This document shows, one piece after another, positions 34,183-44,649 of a DNA stretch of 64,000 nt. The stretch is from Ianthella basta (Eukaryota; Porifera; Demospongiae; Verongiida; Ianthellidae). Positions within the stretch are counted from its first letter, which is position 1, and each line of letters begins with the position of its first letter. The stretch lies in contig OZ025868.1 in the NCBI GenBank assembly GCA_964019415.1, positions 7,663,149-7,727,148 of the forward strand. Direction: 5' to 3'. Below the pieces are notes generated by a model, which was not told where the DNA came from, made no database searches, and saw nothing but the letters and a program-made list of their open reading frames with translations. The position numbers and the translations under genes were made by a program.

Positions 34183-34244
34183 AACATGAAGCCATATGAA
34201 AACGTCAATTTGAAAACAATATAGGGGCTGCCTGCGGCAGCCCC
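33151..34244 (+). mobile_element. Hairpin-ended element, copy II
   Basis: Starts CAAGTATTTCGAGTT after GAA, pairs with AACTCGAAATACTTG at 33192-33206, with GGGGCTGCC in the loop; ends in the GC palindrome GGGGCTGCC...GGCAGCCCC at 34224-34244. Inside: a long CA tract, a block shared with copy I (AGAAATCTCCAGCAAAGACA; GTGGTCTGTGATGGCAAAAG) and a CpG-rich stretch 33660-34080. No coding sequence recognised. 1,094 bp. Confidence 0.75.
33277..33512. repeat. (CA)n tract with interspersed 22-bp units
   Basis: CA repeats interrupted three times by CACCACTATCAC(C/A)AGACAC; part of hairpin element copy II. Confidence 0.9.
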
Positions 34245-34971
34245 TAAAAAATAAATGAACTGACCTTCACTGAATGAATGTTCCATACCATTCACCTTGT
34301 AACTGTACAGTATACATAATCTCTATAGATGTATTTGCATGTCATATTACAAGACTATTACACCTAATTAACACTAACCCATGGACCATGCAGGTTAAAT
34401 TCTATATCATTCAATATAACATACCTAAAATGTAGCATAACTATGCATGTACGTGACAGGGAATGGAACCATTTCACAAGATCTACACACTATACAAATG
34501 AACCATGGTCAACTGGCAATGCATGATAGCTCAAGGTAGTGTGGGTATAATGCTTCCTGTCATTTGTGAGCTAACTGATTGCAGTGCCATATGCAGGTGT
34601 ATGACCAAGGCGACCACAACTTGCTCTGTTCATGCGTCATAAGTTGTCCACATGCATTTACCATAAATGCTATACTATAGAATAATAATTATAACAAGTT
34701 AACGTTGAGCATCATGCATGCATGATTCCAGTTTCCTACAGGTATATGTACCATGCACAGTCCAGTACCCATTAATGCTATTATGTACATCATTATCATA
34801 GACTATAATTGTATCAATTAGAGAGCACGAGTCGTGATCATTGTCCACATGTAGTCTTGCGCTTACATCCTAATTCCTATTTCTCACTTCCTTGTACTCA
34901 CTTCCTTTGTAAATTAATTACTGTAGCATTCAATTAACATATTCTGGCAGGAATCTGGAAGTATATATGTA

Positions 34972-35305
34972 TACTAGTGTATAAAAACTCCTTTAGAATT
35001 AAAAGGGATTTAGGAATGACCAGCAGAAAAAGTATAGAAACAAGCAACGGTAACTCAACACCATGATGAACCACATTGCCGTGAAGTTCGCTATGCATGC
35101 GTAATTTCTTTGTACAGCTACATGGGCCCAAATGTATAGCTATATAGCTAGTCCCATGTAGCTACAAGGAAAATAGGAATGCATAGCAAACTTCACGGCA
35201 ATGTGGTTCATCATGGTGTTGAGTTACTGTTGCTTGTTTCTATCCTTATTCTGCTCGCCATTCCTAAATCCCTTTTAATTCTAAAGGAATTTTTTATACA
35301 CTAGT
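34972..35305. mobile_element. Foldback element, arms about 155 bp
   Basis: Left arm 34972-35126 and right arm 35153-35305 are inverted copies, about 90% alike by eye, around a 26-bp loop. Arms start ACTAGTGTATAAAAA and include CAACACCATGATGAACCACA. If transcribed it would form a long hairpin RNA. No coding, and no certain target duplication. Confidence 0.85.
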
Positions 35306-35379
35306 TTGTACAGTTTTTGCTTATCCAAAGGACTATGGTTACAACAGATTGATACCAGCCCTGACTAATGTCTTTTCCT

Positions 35380-35914
35380 TAAATTAGCTGAAGATTGTGT
35401 AGAGCATCGAGCACAGTTACGCCAATTTTAGATGAAGCGGCTACCGTGTACCGTACGGTATACCAGCGCAACAAAATGGCGGCATTGGGGTATCTTTAAT
35501 ACACGGAGAGGACAAATTTCCTGCCCGCTCAAGCGCTGTACTTATCGGATTGCCACCGGCGCTCAGATCCTAGTCCTTGGCCTAGGTACGTAAGTCATCG
35601 TACACGATTTGGGTCCGTAGGTGCCCTGTGTCGTGCGCTAGGAGCACGCAAAAATTCGGTGGGAAGAACAAGAAGAATATGAAAAGACAAAATGGGGTAC
35701 GAGCAGCCTATGGCGCTTTTCTCTTACGTGCACTCTACGTTGCTTTAGGGTACGCTGCCGTCGTAAATACATCAAAATAAGCCTCTCCATGGCCTTTAAT
35801 TGTTCTTTGCCCCTGCCGTTTGGCTAGTTTCACTGAAGCGCCCCAATACATTAAGATAGGGACGCCATTTTGAACCGGGCACATACCTAAATAGACGTCA
35901 CGAGCGTGACGTCT
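35380..35914. other. CpG-rich island without a gene
   Basis: GC- and CpG-rich against its surroundings, with AAAATGGCGGC near 35473, GACGCCATTTT near 35868 and a perfect 22-bp palindrome AGACGTCACG-AG-CGTGACGTCT at 35893-35914. Similar texture to the Helitron-related pieces, but no ends found. It may be an element remnant or a promoter. Confidence 0.45.
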
Positions 35915-36769
35915 GATATGCGTGCATGATAACTACCGCTATGTAATTATGCATGCTTACTTATAAATAAGCAGTCTCCACTGACTCTCATACTTAAACC
36001 ACAGTCATGTAATTATATGCTATAGCTACTTCCTTCTTACATAATAATTCAACCCAGTTGGGTGGTGGTAGTCTGCACATGTATAATTATACTATACGTG
36101 CGTACATCATATATTAACAGTTACACTTGAGGTTGCATATATACCAAACTCTGTATATTAAGTGTAATATTACGGGCTCAAGCATGTATGCATGCATGGC
36201 TGAATCAATAGCTTTTAAGTTACTGTAGCTATAGGTCTAGATAGATGCTCACGTGCAACAGCTGCAGTCATCCTAATGCTTCAACAATCAGCTCTAACCT
36301 ACTGTTAGAAAGGCATAGTACACTATTTTTATTATACTGTTGGCAAGAGCCTGAGCACGTTCTGCTCACCAATCACACTAATCTCTCTAAAGAGCTCCCC
36401 ATTTTAATTAAATCTGGACTTAAACGCAAGCCATGTGATGACACCAAAAGGTATCATCTGTCATTAATGGGTGAAGATTCCAAATTAAATAGTTTAATGA
36501 GAAATGACGTATAATATAGCACACCACAAATCTATACAATAATAATCAATATTGCTATACTTGCATGTGGTATATAGCTAAGTATGATGAAAAAGAATAA
36601 TAATATTAACAAAAGTGTTTGAAAGGGTGCATGCATGATCACACAGATTCAACACACTCTATGTTTATGTCATATTGGTGTAGATGTATAGCAGGCTAAT
36701 GTCGCACGTCTACAGTTCTACACAAGTGGTGATGGCTATATTATAGTGGATGTACGTTTTCATTGTTTC
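35915..36769. other. Spacer 3' of the first E gene; no gene
   Basis: AT-rich; nothing recognised. Confidence 0.4.
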
Positions 36770-37792
36770 TTAAATTGATGACACTAGCATACTTTCTGTC
36801 AAGGATTCTTGCCCTGACATTCTGTGAGACGTCTTGCTTGCATTCCTACAAACATGTAGGAGACTCCTTTTCATCTGGACACGGACTGGCTCGAAGTGCA
36901 GCAGAATCAGAATTGGAATTGCAATGATGGACAACAGGATAACAATGGAAATGCACCAGTCAACAATCATAAGCACTTTTAAATCTGTAGGAGTGTCAGT
37001 CTGCATATATATCACTGGTATAGTGTGATCCAAAGTGCTCAGTAGGGTACCAAGAAGGAGAAAGACAGAGAACTTTAACATAGGCTTCAAACTTGCAGCC
37101 GTTTCACTGACAGTGTTTGCTGTTACGTACCGGAAGGATGCAATAAGCAGCACAATATTCACAGCAAATGGAAGGATTATGAAACCAACAAAGAAAGGAG
37201 CAGTGTAGACATAACTGTGTGGACCAGAATGAGGAACACAAGCCGTACTAACCACTTGCATGATACTGGGAGAGATGAGCAGCAAGCTAAATGCACCACA
37301 AACCAGCCACATGACTAGAACACTAATGACCAAATACTTCAACTTGACAGCACTGATGGAGTACTTGATGATGATATACACCACAATAGCAAACACAGCC
37401 ATTACCAGCGGTCTGCTGCTGCCACCAACTGAGTATAATACAATAAGAAACCTGCAGCTACCATTGTCCATGACAGGGTTGTGTCCAATTGTGGTCCTAA
37501 TGCCTGTAGCAAGGTTTATCATAAAGATCCCTAAACCAGCTATTAAACTGGCAACGAGAGTGTTGGCCAACACAAACCGAATAACACAAGGAATCACTTT
37601 AGCTGCGACCAACAAAGATAGAACAGTAGCGGTGAAGACCAGTGCAGCCAGGTAGACAGTAGCTAACAAAAAGTAAACGACACATGGTTCTACGATAGCC
37701 ATTGTAGTATTTGTTCCATTGGCAAACAGATTCCCATCAGACTCCTCATTCGTAAGGAGATCGCCAGAAGAGGTATTCATGAACACATCCAT
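36770..37792 (-). CDS. Divergent 7TM receptor, subfamily E copy 1, intact
   Basis: 340 residues from ATG 37792 (MDVFMNTSSGDLL; ATG 37780 also possible). Sequons NTS, NGT and NTT. TM2 FVLANTLVASLIAG. TM3 starts SCRFLIVLYSVGGSSR and ends VVYIIIKYSISAVKLKYLVIS, the E hallmark. Loop 2 ACVPHSGPHSYVY. Loop 3/TM6 ANTVSETAASLKPMLKFSV is shared almost base for base with other E genes. TM7 IAIPILILLHFEPVRVQM departs from the family (Ala for Pro, Glu for Lys). The tail ends SGQESLTESMLVSSI. Confidence 0.86.
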   Translation of the reverse strand: MDVFMNTSSGDLLTNEESDGNLFANGTNTTMAIVEPCVVYFLLATVYLAALVFTATVLSLLVAAKVIPCVIRFVLANTLVASLIAGLGIFMINLATGIRTTIGHNPVMDNGSCRFLIVLYSVGGSSRPLVMAVFAIVVYIIIKYSISAVKLKYLVISVLVMWLVCGAFSLLLISPSIMQVVSTACVPHSGPHSYVYTAPFFVGFIILPFAVNIVLLIASFRYVTANTVSETAASLKPMLKFSVFLLLGTLLSTLDHTIPVIYMQTDTPTDLKVLMIVDWCISIVILLSIIAIPILILLHFEPVRVQMKRSLLHVCRNASKTSHRMSGQESLTESMLVSSI

Positions 37793-38309
37793 CTTCAAAT
37801 GCAAAATATCCAACGTGATGTGCTCAGCTATATCTATATAATTTTATATGACCATTAAGTGAACATAACATGTTTACTGAAACAGAAAGATAATGACATT
37901 GTATCCATCTCAACAGCAACATCAGGCTTACAATTATTACCACACACTCTAAGTTTACAAAAATAACACTATCATCTTCTAAATACTGACTTATTATACC
38001 AATCACAAAAACAAGTCTGTTATTGTCAAATGCACTCCATGTACAGCGTGTAAGTAGGCTGTACACAACTGCCAAATATATTCGCAGAAAAGAGAAAACA
38101 AACTACCCAATGCGACACTGAGTCTATTGTAGGCACAGCATCGCATTTCCATTGCTGCATCATCCAGAAGGAGTATAGTAAAGTCCCACATGCACACAGC
38201 AAAACGACCATCACATTACAATGAACGTGACTGACAGCAGAAACTGTGAAAAATATGGTCACCAGTACGGGACATGAGGTAATGCATAATGCAACAATTT
38301 GTATGGTTT
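37793..38309. other. Upstream region of E1
   Basis: No gene. GAACATAACATG...GAAACAGAAAG at 37860-37890 resembles sequence upstream of the E genes ending at 43370 and 46275, a candidate shared promoter motif. Confidence 0.4.
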
Positions 38310-38600
38310 GCAAGACAAATGGCTGAAACCACACCAGGTAGGTTCATTTTGACACGTTACATCAATTGCCTTTGGCAAGCACAAGCTTTTGTACTTCCCA
38401 TTTTGCTTGCTTGTAGCTTGTGTACTTTGCATTTCTAACCCTACATTTCATCATACAAGCTGTGAAGTGTGCAAGTGTATGAGTTGTCTGCATGTGAGCA
38501 GAGGTATCTCTATTCTAGGTTACTATAGTATAATATACTATGGTGATTGCACAATCATAGGGAGTTACGCATTGTCAAGTAGTCTTATATTAGTTTGACT
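38310..38600. repeat. Non-coding block shared with 52160-52325
   Basis: CAAGACA...TGGC(T/C)GAAACCACACCAGGT, then a GTGCAA-TGTGTGAG-like stretch and ACTATGGTG-TGATTGCA occur in the same order at both sites. It probably travelled with duplicated E-gene upstream sequence. Confidence 0.6.
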
Positions 38601-38859
38601 AGCCGAACCCCTTGTCCTGCTGCCATTTTTCGATCACGTAGCAGAAAGGGGGTTGGTAGATAACTTGACATTGCATGGCTGTTCAGCCATCCCTTGGAAT
38701 CAGGGAGTGTGATTAATATTAACTAAGTTTTGATGATTTCCGCAGTATGCGATTAGTGTGTCTGTGGAATGCAGTACGTGTGAACATGGCGGTGCTAGTC
38801 GAAGCAACCCCTTTGTTATTTATTTAACCAATCCTAAGACAAGTTGTTCTTGATGCAAT

Positions 38860-39030
38860 ATGAGAATGTTAACAAGCACAAATTGAATGGTGCCAGGAAC
38901 AGCTTTATCAGCAATCACAGAAGACAGGACAATGACTGTGAAGACAGAAATCGTGATGTAGATACAAATCATCACCCAAAAAGCACACTCTCTGAATCTC
39001 GCAGTTGTACTTGCCGCATTGATACTGCAG
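38860..39030 (-). pseudogene. Solo TM1 fragment of subfamily F
   Basis: The reverse complement reads an open stretch with a TM1 hydrophobic run followed by ADKAVPGTIQFVLVN, matching F genes at TM1-TM2, then stops. No other receptor segment follows on either side. Confidence 0.65.
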
Positions 39031-39470
39031 CTGCAAATAGACTCAGCTCGTTACATTGTCAGAGAAGCAGCAGCTTCTTGCATATATGTACAAAAGGCCC
39101 TATCCTGCCTGATTAGACACCTGCAGGAGATCCCTACCATGCATGCACCCCAGATGAATATAACCACTTTGTTGAAATTGAAAATGAGAACCCAATATCA
39201 TATTAACAGCAGCCTATCCATTACTCCACACTATAGAATCTATAGGATCTACTGCACAAGTATAATGCAACAAAGAGGCCGGACCTCCCACAACTAGAAT
39301 GTTTACAGCAACAACTATATTATTAAGATTATGGCCTGTTTTAAAAACATGAGCAAGTGGTCACTTCAACATAGCCAAGACAAAATGGCTAATAATGAAC
39401 CAGTTTGATTTACCTTAACTTGTAGCATAACTAAAAATGATGGCAAAAAGGATTGCCATCTAGTACCTTC

Positions 39471-40041
39471 TCTTACTATAATTCGCGGGATCTAGATTTT
39501 TTTTTATGTATGTTTGTTCAGCCATAAAATCGGCGCCTTCCCGGGAATCGGCTCGAGACGCTCCGTGCCAGTTGAGGGACTGGGGTGCATGTTCTTAGCG
39601 GGGTGCCGTTCGCCTAGCTGCCTTGCGGCCGAAGAGCGAGATGTCCTTCGTCAATTCTCCGCTAGCCGACACGCCATTTTTAACATTATCGACCGGCCCT
39701 TCCACTACCGGTCATTTGCGTATTTGATACGAGCCATGCCAGTTAAGGGAGTGAGGGTACATGAGCTTTGAGGGGTGCCGTTCACCTAGCTTCCCTGTAG
39801 CCGAAGAAAGCGCTTTCTTCTTTCCGCGGGCCGAGACGCCATTTTTAGTTATTGGTCTCTACAACTTCCGGTTACGGGTGATTCTTTGTTGTCGGCCAAC
39901 GTTCGAATCAACCTCTACGTACGGTCGTTATAGCAGCCAGCCTCAGTTGCTACCTGTGCAGATAGTTCAAAACTGGCAAGGGACTGACTCGCTGGCTTGC
40001 AATAGGCTGGGAACCTGCCCGTAGGGCGGGCATTCAGCTAG
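39471..40041 (+). mobile_element. Non-autonomous Helitron, both ends visible
   Basis: 5' end TCTTACTATAAT at 39471 (shared with 21974). 3' end: stem CCTGCCC (40014-40020), loop GTA, GGGCGGG (40024-40030), then CTAG at 40038-40041 followed by T. 571 bp, CpG-rich, no helicase. The 3' terminus matches the one at 254-281. The base before the 5' end is C, not the A expected of a strict AT insertion, so the 5' boundary may be off by a few bases. Confidence 0.68.
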
Positions 40042-40159
40042 TTGTTATAATACTGCGTATGGAATTGTTAAGGAGTAATATTATAATAATATGCGACTGT
40101 CTCAACCATCACTACACATATCATATGCACTAATATAAGCACTCTATACAGTCATGACT

Positions 40160-40270
40160 AACACACACTAGTCTCGCGCGCCAGCCCCTATTATTGCGCA
40201 ATCGCGCTATTTCTCCGCGATTGCGCAATAAGGGAAATAGGGGCTGCCGCACGAGAGACTAAACACACAC
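40160..40270. mobile_element. 93-bp Mutator-like MITE, 9-bp target duplication
   Basis: Element 40169-40261 lies between AACACACAC at 40160-40168 and at 40262-40270. Ends read TAGTCTCGCGCGCCAGCCCC and, reversed, TAGTCTCTCGTGCGGCAGCC; the centre is a GCGCAATCGCG palindrome. The TAGTCTC start and CAGCCC match the 418-bp MITE at 4492. Confidence 0.85.
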
Positions 40271-40588
40271 CTACAGTAACAACAGCTGTACATGAATACC
40301 CTCATTTCATCTTGTCATCATTTTCAATATGGCTGACTATAATTATAATTAGGTGGAAAATAATGTGTCACAATTGTAAGATAAGCTGTAGTTGCCAATT
40401 ACTGTACAAAAGTAATTCGTTCACACTCTCCACTGAATTTAATAGAGACAAAAGCAAATGAGGGCGGGAGGTGATATCAATTCCACTCCATGCAAAAATA
40501 ATGAACATTGTAATGTCAAATGGGACCTAAATTACGTACATAATTATATTATAACAGCTGCAAGACAATTATAGTGATGGTCTCTTCT
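40271..40588. other. Spacer 3' of E2; no gene
   Basis: AT-rich; nothing recognised. Confidence 0.4.
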
Positions 40589-41620
40589 TCACACAACTTC
40601 AAAAGCTAACATCCTGTCTGTTAAATGTGGTTGCCCAGATGATCTAAGAGACTTGTTGCACACGTTCCTACAAACACTCAAGAAACCCCTTTTCATTGGG
40701 ATACGGACTGGTCTGAAGTACACCAAAACCAGAATGGGAGTGGGAATGATTGACAAAAGGATGATAATGGCATTGGAGCGATTAATGGCATTTAACACCT
40801 CCAGTGCAGGAGAATTTATATAGGATGCAATCACAGGCGTAGTTTGGCCCATGGTGCTCAGTAGGGTACCAAGAAGGAGAAAGACAGAAAACTTCAACAT
40901 AGGCTTCAAACTTGCAGCAGTTTCACTGACAGTGTTTGCTCTTACGTACCGGAAGGATGCAATAAGCAGGACAACATTCAAGGCAAATGGAATGAATAAT
41001 ACACAAACAAAGAAAGGCACGGAGAAGACAGGACCAGAGGGACCAAAGCGAGGAACACAGCCTGTACCCTGCAAAGAATGCAAGTGCATCACATCTGGAG
41101 ACAAGAGAGTTGCATTAAACATGCCACAAACCAGCCACACTGCTAGCGTACAGATGACCAAATACTTCAACTTGACAGCACTGATGGAGTACTTGATGAT
41201 GATATACACAACAACAGCAAAAACAACCATGATCAGAGGCCTGCTTGTTCCACCAATTGAGACCATCACTATAAAATATTGGCATGTGGTCAGTGAGAGA
41301 GACAAATAACGGACTCTAGTTGCGGTAATTCTTGCAAGAACAATTACCAGGACCCCAAAACCGGCTGCAAAACTGGCAATGAGAATGTTAGCCAGCACAA
41401 AGCAAATAACACGAGGAAGAGCTTTAGATGCCATCACTAGAGACAGAACAACGACAGTGAAGGCCAGTGCAACCAGGTAGAAGGCAGCCAAAGTAAAACA
41501 GTGAATACATGGCAGTGCGATATCCATAGTCACATTCATCCCACTGACAGACAGATTTCCGTGTGTAGCTTCCTGTTCAGGAAATCTACCAGAAGAAGTA
41601 TTCTTGAAGAATTCCATCAT
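40589..41620 (-). CDS. Divergent 7TM receptor, subfamily E copy 2, intact
   Basis: 344 residues from ATG 41620 (MMEFFKNTSSGR; the next codon is also ATG). Sequons NTS, NLS and NVT. TM3 TCQYFIVMVSIGGTSR, then IIIKYSISAVKLKYLVI. Loop 1 (RITATRVRYLSLSLT) differs sharply from E1 and E4 but resembles E3. Loop 2 GCVPRFGPSG. TM6 LKPMLKFSVFLLLGTLLSTMGQTTPVI; TM7 SIIPTPILVLVYFRPVR. The tail ends SGQPHLTDRMLAFEVV, a variant of LTEMML. Its upstream module is at 41930-42085. Confidence 0.86.
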   Translation of the reverse strand: MMEFFKNTSSGRFPEQEATHGNLSVSGMNVTMDIALPCIHCFTLAAFYLVALAFTVVVLSLVMASKALPRVICFVLANILIASFAAGFGVLVIVLARITATRVRYLSLSLTTCQYFIVMVSIGGTSRPLIMVVFAVVVYIIIKYSISAVKLKYLVICTLAVWLVCGMFNATLLSPDVMHLHSLQGTGCVPRFGPSGPVFSVPFFVCVLFIPFALNVVLLIASFRYVRANTVSETAASLKPMLKFSVFLLLGTLLSTMGQTTPVIASYINSPALEVLNAINRSNAIIILLSIIPTPILVLVYFRPVRIPMKRGFLSVCRNVCNKSLRSSGQPHLTDRMLAFEVV

Positions 41621-41929
41621 ATAATCTGCCAATAGCTAAGTAATACAGCCAACAAGTGAACACCTTTGGCCAGCTGAGCCAATAAACTGCACACTATGTA
41701 CGTACATGCCATACAGCATGTGATCGGTAGCATATAATATACATAATGTATGACTTATTCACAACTTGTTAACCTTGCAATTATCAACATCTTTGTTCCT
41801 TTTGGACACATTACACAATAACTATAGTACCATTCATAATTCAATTCAAGCACACATGCAGTGTAGAAGAAGTGTCATTACAACAAGCCTAATCTTGCCT
41901 GGAAGCATTCAATTATAAATATTCCCAAC

Positions 41930-42085
41930 CATGAATAGGCATTGTGTATATGGTCAACACAGCTAAGGCAGTCAATACAAGGGAAAGACATTCAGATCAA
42001 TAGAGTATTGTGTAGTATTCAAATCACTTTCAGTGCTCCATTCAACCTCAGTCACATGCTTTGCTCATTTTGTCATCACATCACT
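41930..42085 (-). promoter_or_regulatory. E/F upstream module (E2)
   Basis: AAGGCAGTCAATACAA, then CAATAGAGTATTG, then CACTTTCAGTG in the order seen in front of the F genes. It lies 310 bp upstream of E2. Confidence 0.55.
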
Positions 42086-42341
42086 TCAATCACAAAAATA
42101 GATCCATTGAATTTTTCAATGCATACAAAGACAAGCAGTAAAAACTAACACAAAATTATGTACTATGTGCTCTCAGCCAAGTGTGAACACACAAATTTGG
42201 CACTTAAGGTGAATAAGGTTTAATATTGAGGTTTAAGGTAAATTTTGAGTATACAATAAAATAATTCAAATGTACGTAACAGTAACACAATTCCTACTGC
42301 AAAATAGCTATTTTGATGTAGGTCTCATTTGTAATGTTCTA

Positions 42342-43370
42342 CTACAGTGGAGAAGCTAACATCCTCACAGCTAATTGCTCTTGCCCTGGCAATCTAATTG
42401 ACTTCTGGCACACATTCCAGCAAACACACAGGAGGCAATTTTTCATCAAGTCACGGACTGGTCGGAAGTACACCAATACCAGAATGGGAGTGGGAATGAT
42501 GGTCAAGAGGCTAATAATGCCATTGGATAGATTGATTGACTTCACTGCAGGTGTAGGAGAATCAGGCTCAACATATGCAGCAATCACAAGTGTGGTATGG
42601 CCCATGGTGCTCAGTAGGGTACCAAGAAGGAGGAAGACAGAAAACTTCAACATAGGCTTCAAACTTGCAGCATTTTCACTGACAGTGTTCGCTCTTACGT
42701 ACCAGAAGGATGCAATAAGCAGGACAACATTCAAAGCAAATGGAATGAGTATGAAACAAACAAAGAAAGGAATAGCATAGATAAGACCATGGGGACCAGA
42801 ACGAGGAACACAAACTGTACCTTGTAGAGTAAGCACTTGCATCACATCACGAAACAAAAGTGTTGAATTAAATGCACCACAAACCAGCCACATTGCCAGT
42901 ATGCTGATGGTTAAACACTTCAACTTGACAGCACTGATGGAGTACTTGATGATGATATACACTACAATAGCATAGAGAGCCATGATCGAGGGCCTACACG
43001 TGCCACCAACTGAGCTCAGCACCATAAAATATCGGCATGCAGTATCAGAGAGTGACAAATGGTGAACTCTAGTGACAATAATTCTAGAGAGAACAATTAC
43101 AAGGATCCCTAAACCAGCTGTGACACTGGCAATGAGAATGTTGGCCAACACTAGCCGAATAACGGGAGGGAGTGCTTTAGCTGTGACCACTAGAGACAGA
43201 ACAAAAACATTGAAGACCACTGCAATCAGGTACAGAGTTAATGAGAAGAAACAAAGAACACAGGGCTCTATGACAGTCATTGTTGTATTTGCGCAATTGA
43301 TGGACTGATTCTCACAGGATTGCTCATCTGTAGGAAGTTGTACAGCAGACGAATTCACAAGCACGTTCAT
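42342..43370 (-). CDS. Divergent 7TM receptor, subfamily E copy 3, intact
   Basis: 342 residues from ATG 43370 (MNVLVNSSAVQL). TM3 ACRYFMVLSSVGGTCR; IIIKYSISAVKLKCLTIS. Loop 2 VCVPRSGPHGLIY. Loop 3/TM6 ANTVSENAASLKPMLKFSVFLLLGTLLSTMGHTT; loop 3 extracellular YVEPDSPTP is shared with E4. TM7 TIIPTPILVLVYFRPVR. The tail is PGQEQLAVRMLASPL, in which the LTEMML motif has drifted. Sequons NSS, NQS and NTT. Confidence 0.86.
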   Translation of the reverse strand: MNVLVNSSAVQLPTDEQSCENQSINCANTTMTVIEPCVLCFFSLTLYLIAVVFNVFVLSLVVTAKALPPVIRLVLANILIASVTAGLGILVIVLSRIIVTRVHHLSLSDTACRYFMVLSSVGGTCRPSIMALYAIVVYIIIKYSISAVKLKCLTISILAMWLVCGAFNSTLLFRDVMQVLTLQGTVCVPRSGPHGLIYAIPFFVCFILIPFALNVVLLIASFWYVRANTVSENAASLKPMLKFSVFLLLGTLLSTMGHTTLVIAAYVEPDSPTPAVKSINLSNGIISLLTIIPTPILVLVYFRPVRDLMKNCLLCVCWNVCQKSIRLPGQEQLAVRMLASPL

Positions 43371-44649
43371 CTTCACGCAAGAAAGTTCACAAGGATGTGA
43401 CTAGCTATATAGATGAATATAACAGCTTTGTTGAAACAGAAACTGTGAAACCAATTGTATCACATAATACACAATATCAGCCTATCTGCTATTCAGACTA
43501 GAAAGGGATTCACACAACAATGGGGACATCATGCTACAATGAAATTCAAGAAATATAAGGATATAATAGCTTCACAGTAACTACTGCTTGCATGGACCTT
43601 AAAGATAACAACAACTGAATCACAACATGTTACTGCAAAATTGCTGCTATAAATATGGATCTACCGATTACTTGTGATGGCATACTTCTCAAAGCTCTCA
43701 AAAATTGCCAGTACAAAAGAATTGAGTAATGATAAGAGTAACACAACACAAAGAATAATAAAATTTGACATATTATGATGCAAACTCTAGTAACTAACCA
43801 GTATGTTTAATGCTAAATATTAATAGCAAGTGATTTCAAACGCTTTTTGCAGCAATACCTACAAGCTGCAATTTTTAGTGGAGCTAAATTTGCCAACTTG
43901 TAAGGTTCAGGATCTAATGGGTAACAACTTCAGTGAAATTCCACTGTTTAAAAATATTGTACCCAAAACAATAAAACTGTTTAAAAATAATGTTCCCAAA
44001 AACTGCAAGCAAATTCTCTATATTCTAAAATCATTGGGATGAGGAATTGTCCTATATCAAAATAAATTTGAAGTGTGGGCATTAATAATATTCTGTCTAT
44101 GTACGGTTGAAGCAAGTTCTACTTGCAAGAATGCTATAAGATGGCAATATTCATTGTTCCATTAGTCTAAATTAGAGACGCTAATGCATATACCTGTCAA
44201 ATGTTCCTGCACAGAGATGCCTGAGACTTTTTGCACAAATTTTTGCGAATGAAGCACATTTGATCAACATCTTGCAGTCAATGCATTCAGGGAGAAAGGC
44301 CTAGGCAGACCTACAATGGATTAATGAAAATGAATTGTCTATGCACATTTTTGGTGTACCAATTCAGCCACAGCAGCAAGCTCATCAACACAGTCATTGT
44401 AGCACATTAAGTATAAAGCAAAACTCACAACATAATAATTAGCAGTAAGATTATGCAAGTACAGCAACAACTAGTGTTCCAAAATCGAACTAATGCAGAT
44501 GAAAATATTAAAATTAAATTTGAAAGTTAGCAGGCTGTCACGCAAAATCCAAACTGCAAAAATCATTGTTCTATTTGTATACATATCTAATGAATCATGA
44601 AGCATAGTCAAACATTACAGAGAAATTAACAGTGAGCATCAGCATTGTT
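43371..44649. other. Spacer between E3 and E4; no gene
   Basis: GAATATAACAGC..GAAACAGAAAC at 43415-43442 is a short motif shared with upstream of E1 and the 46275 fragment. The rest is AT-rich with no gene; a 70-codon low-complexity open frame at 43830-44042 has no homology I recognise. Confidence 0.4.

Noticed and set aside
43830-44042. 70-codon Lys/Asn-rich frame
   Set aside because: Low complexity in AT-rich spacer, with internal repeats of KNIVPK type; no support for coding.
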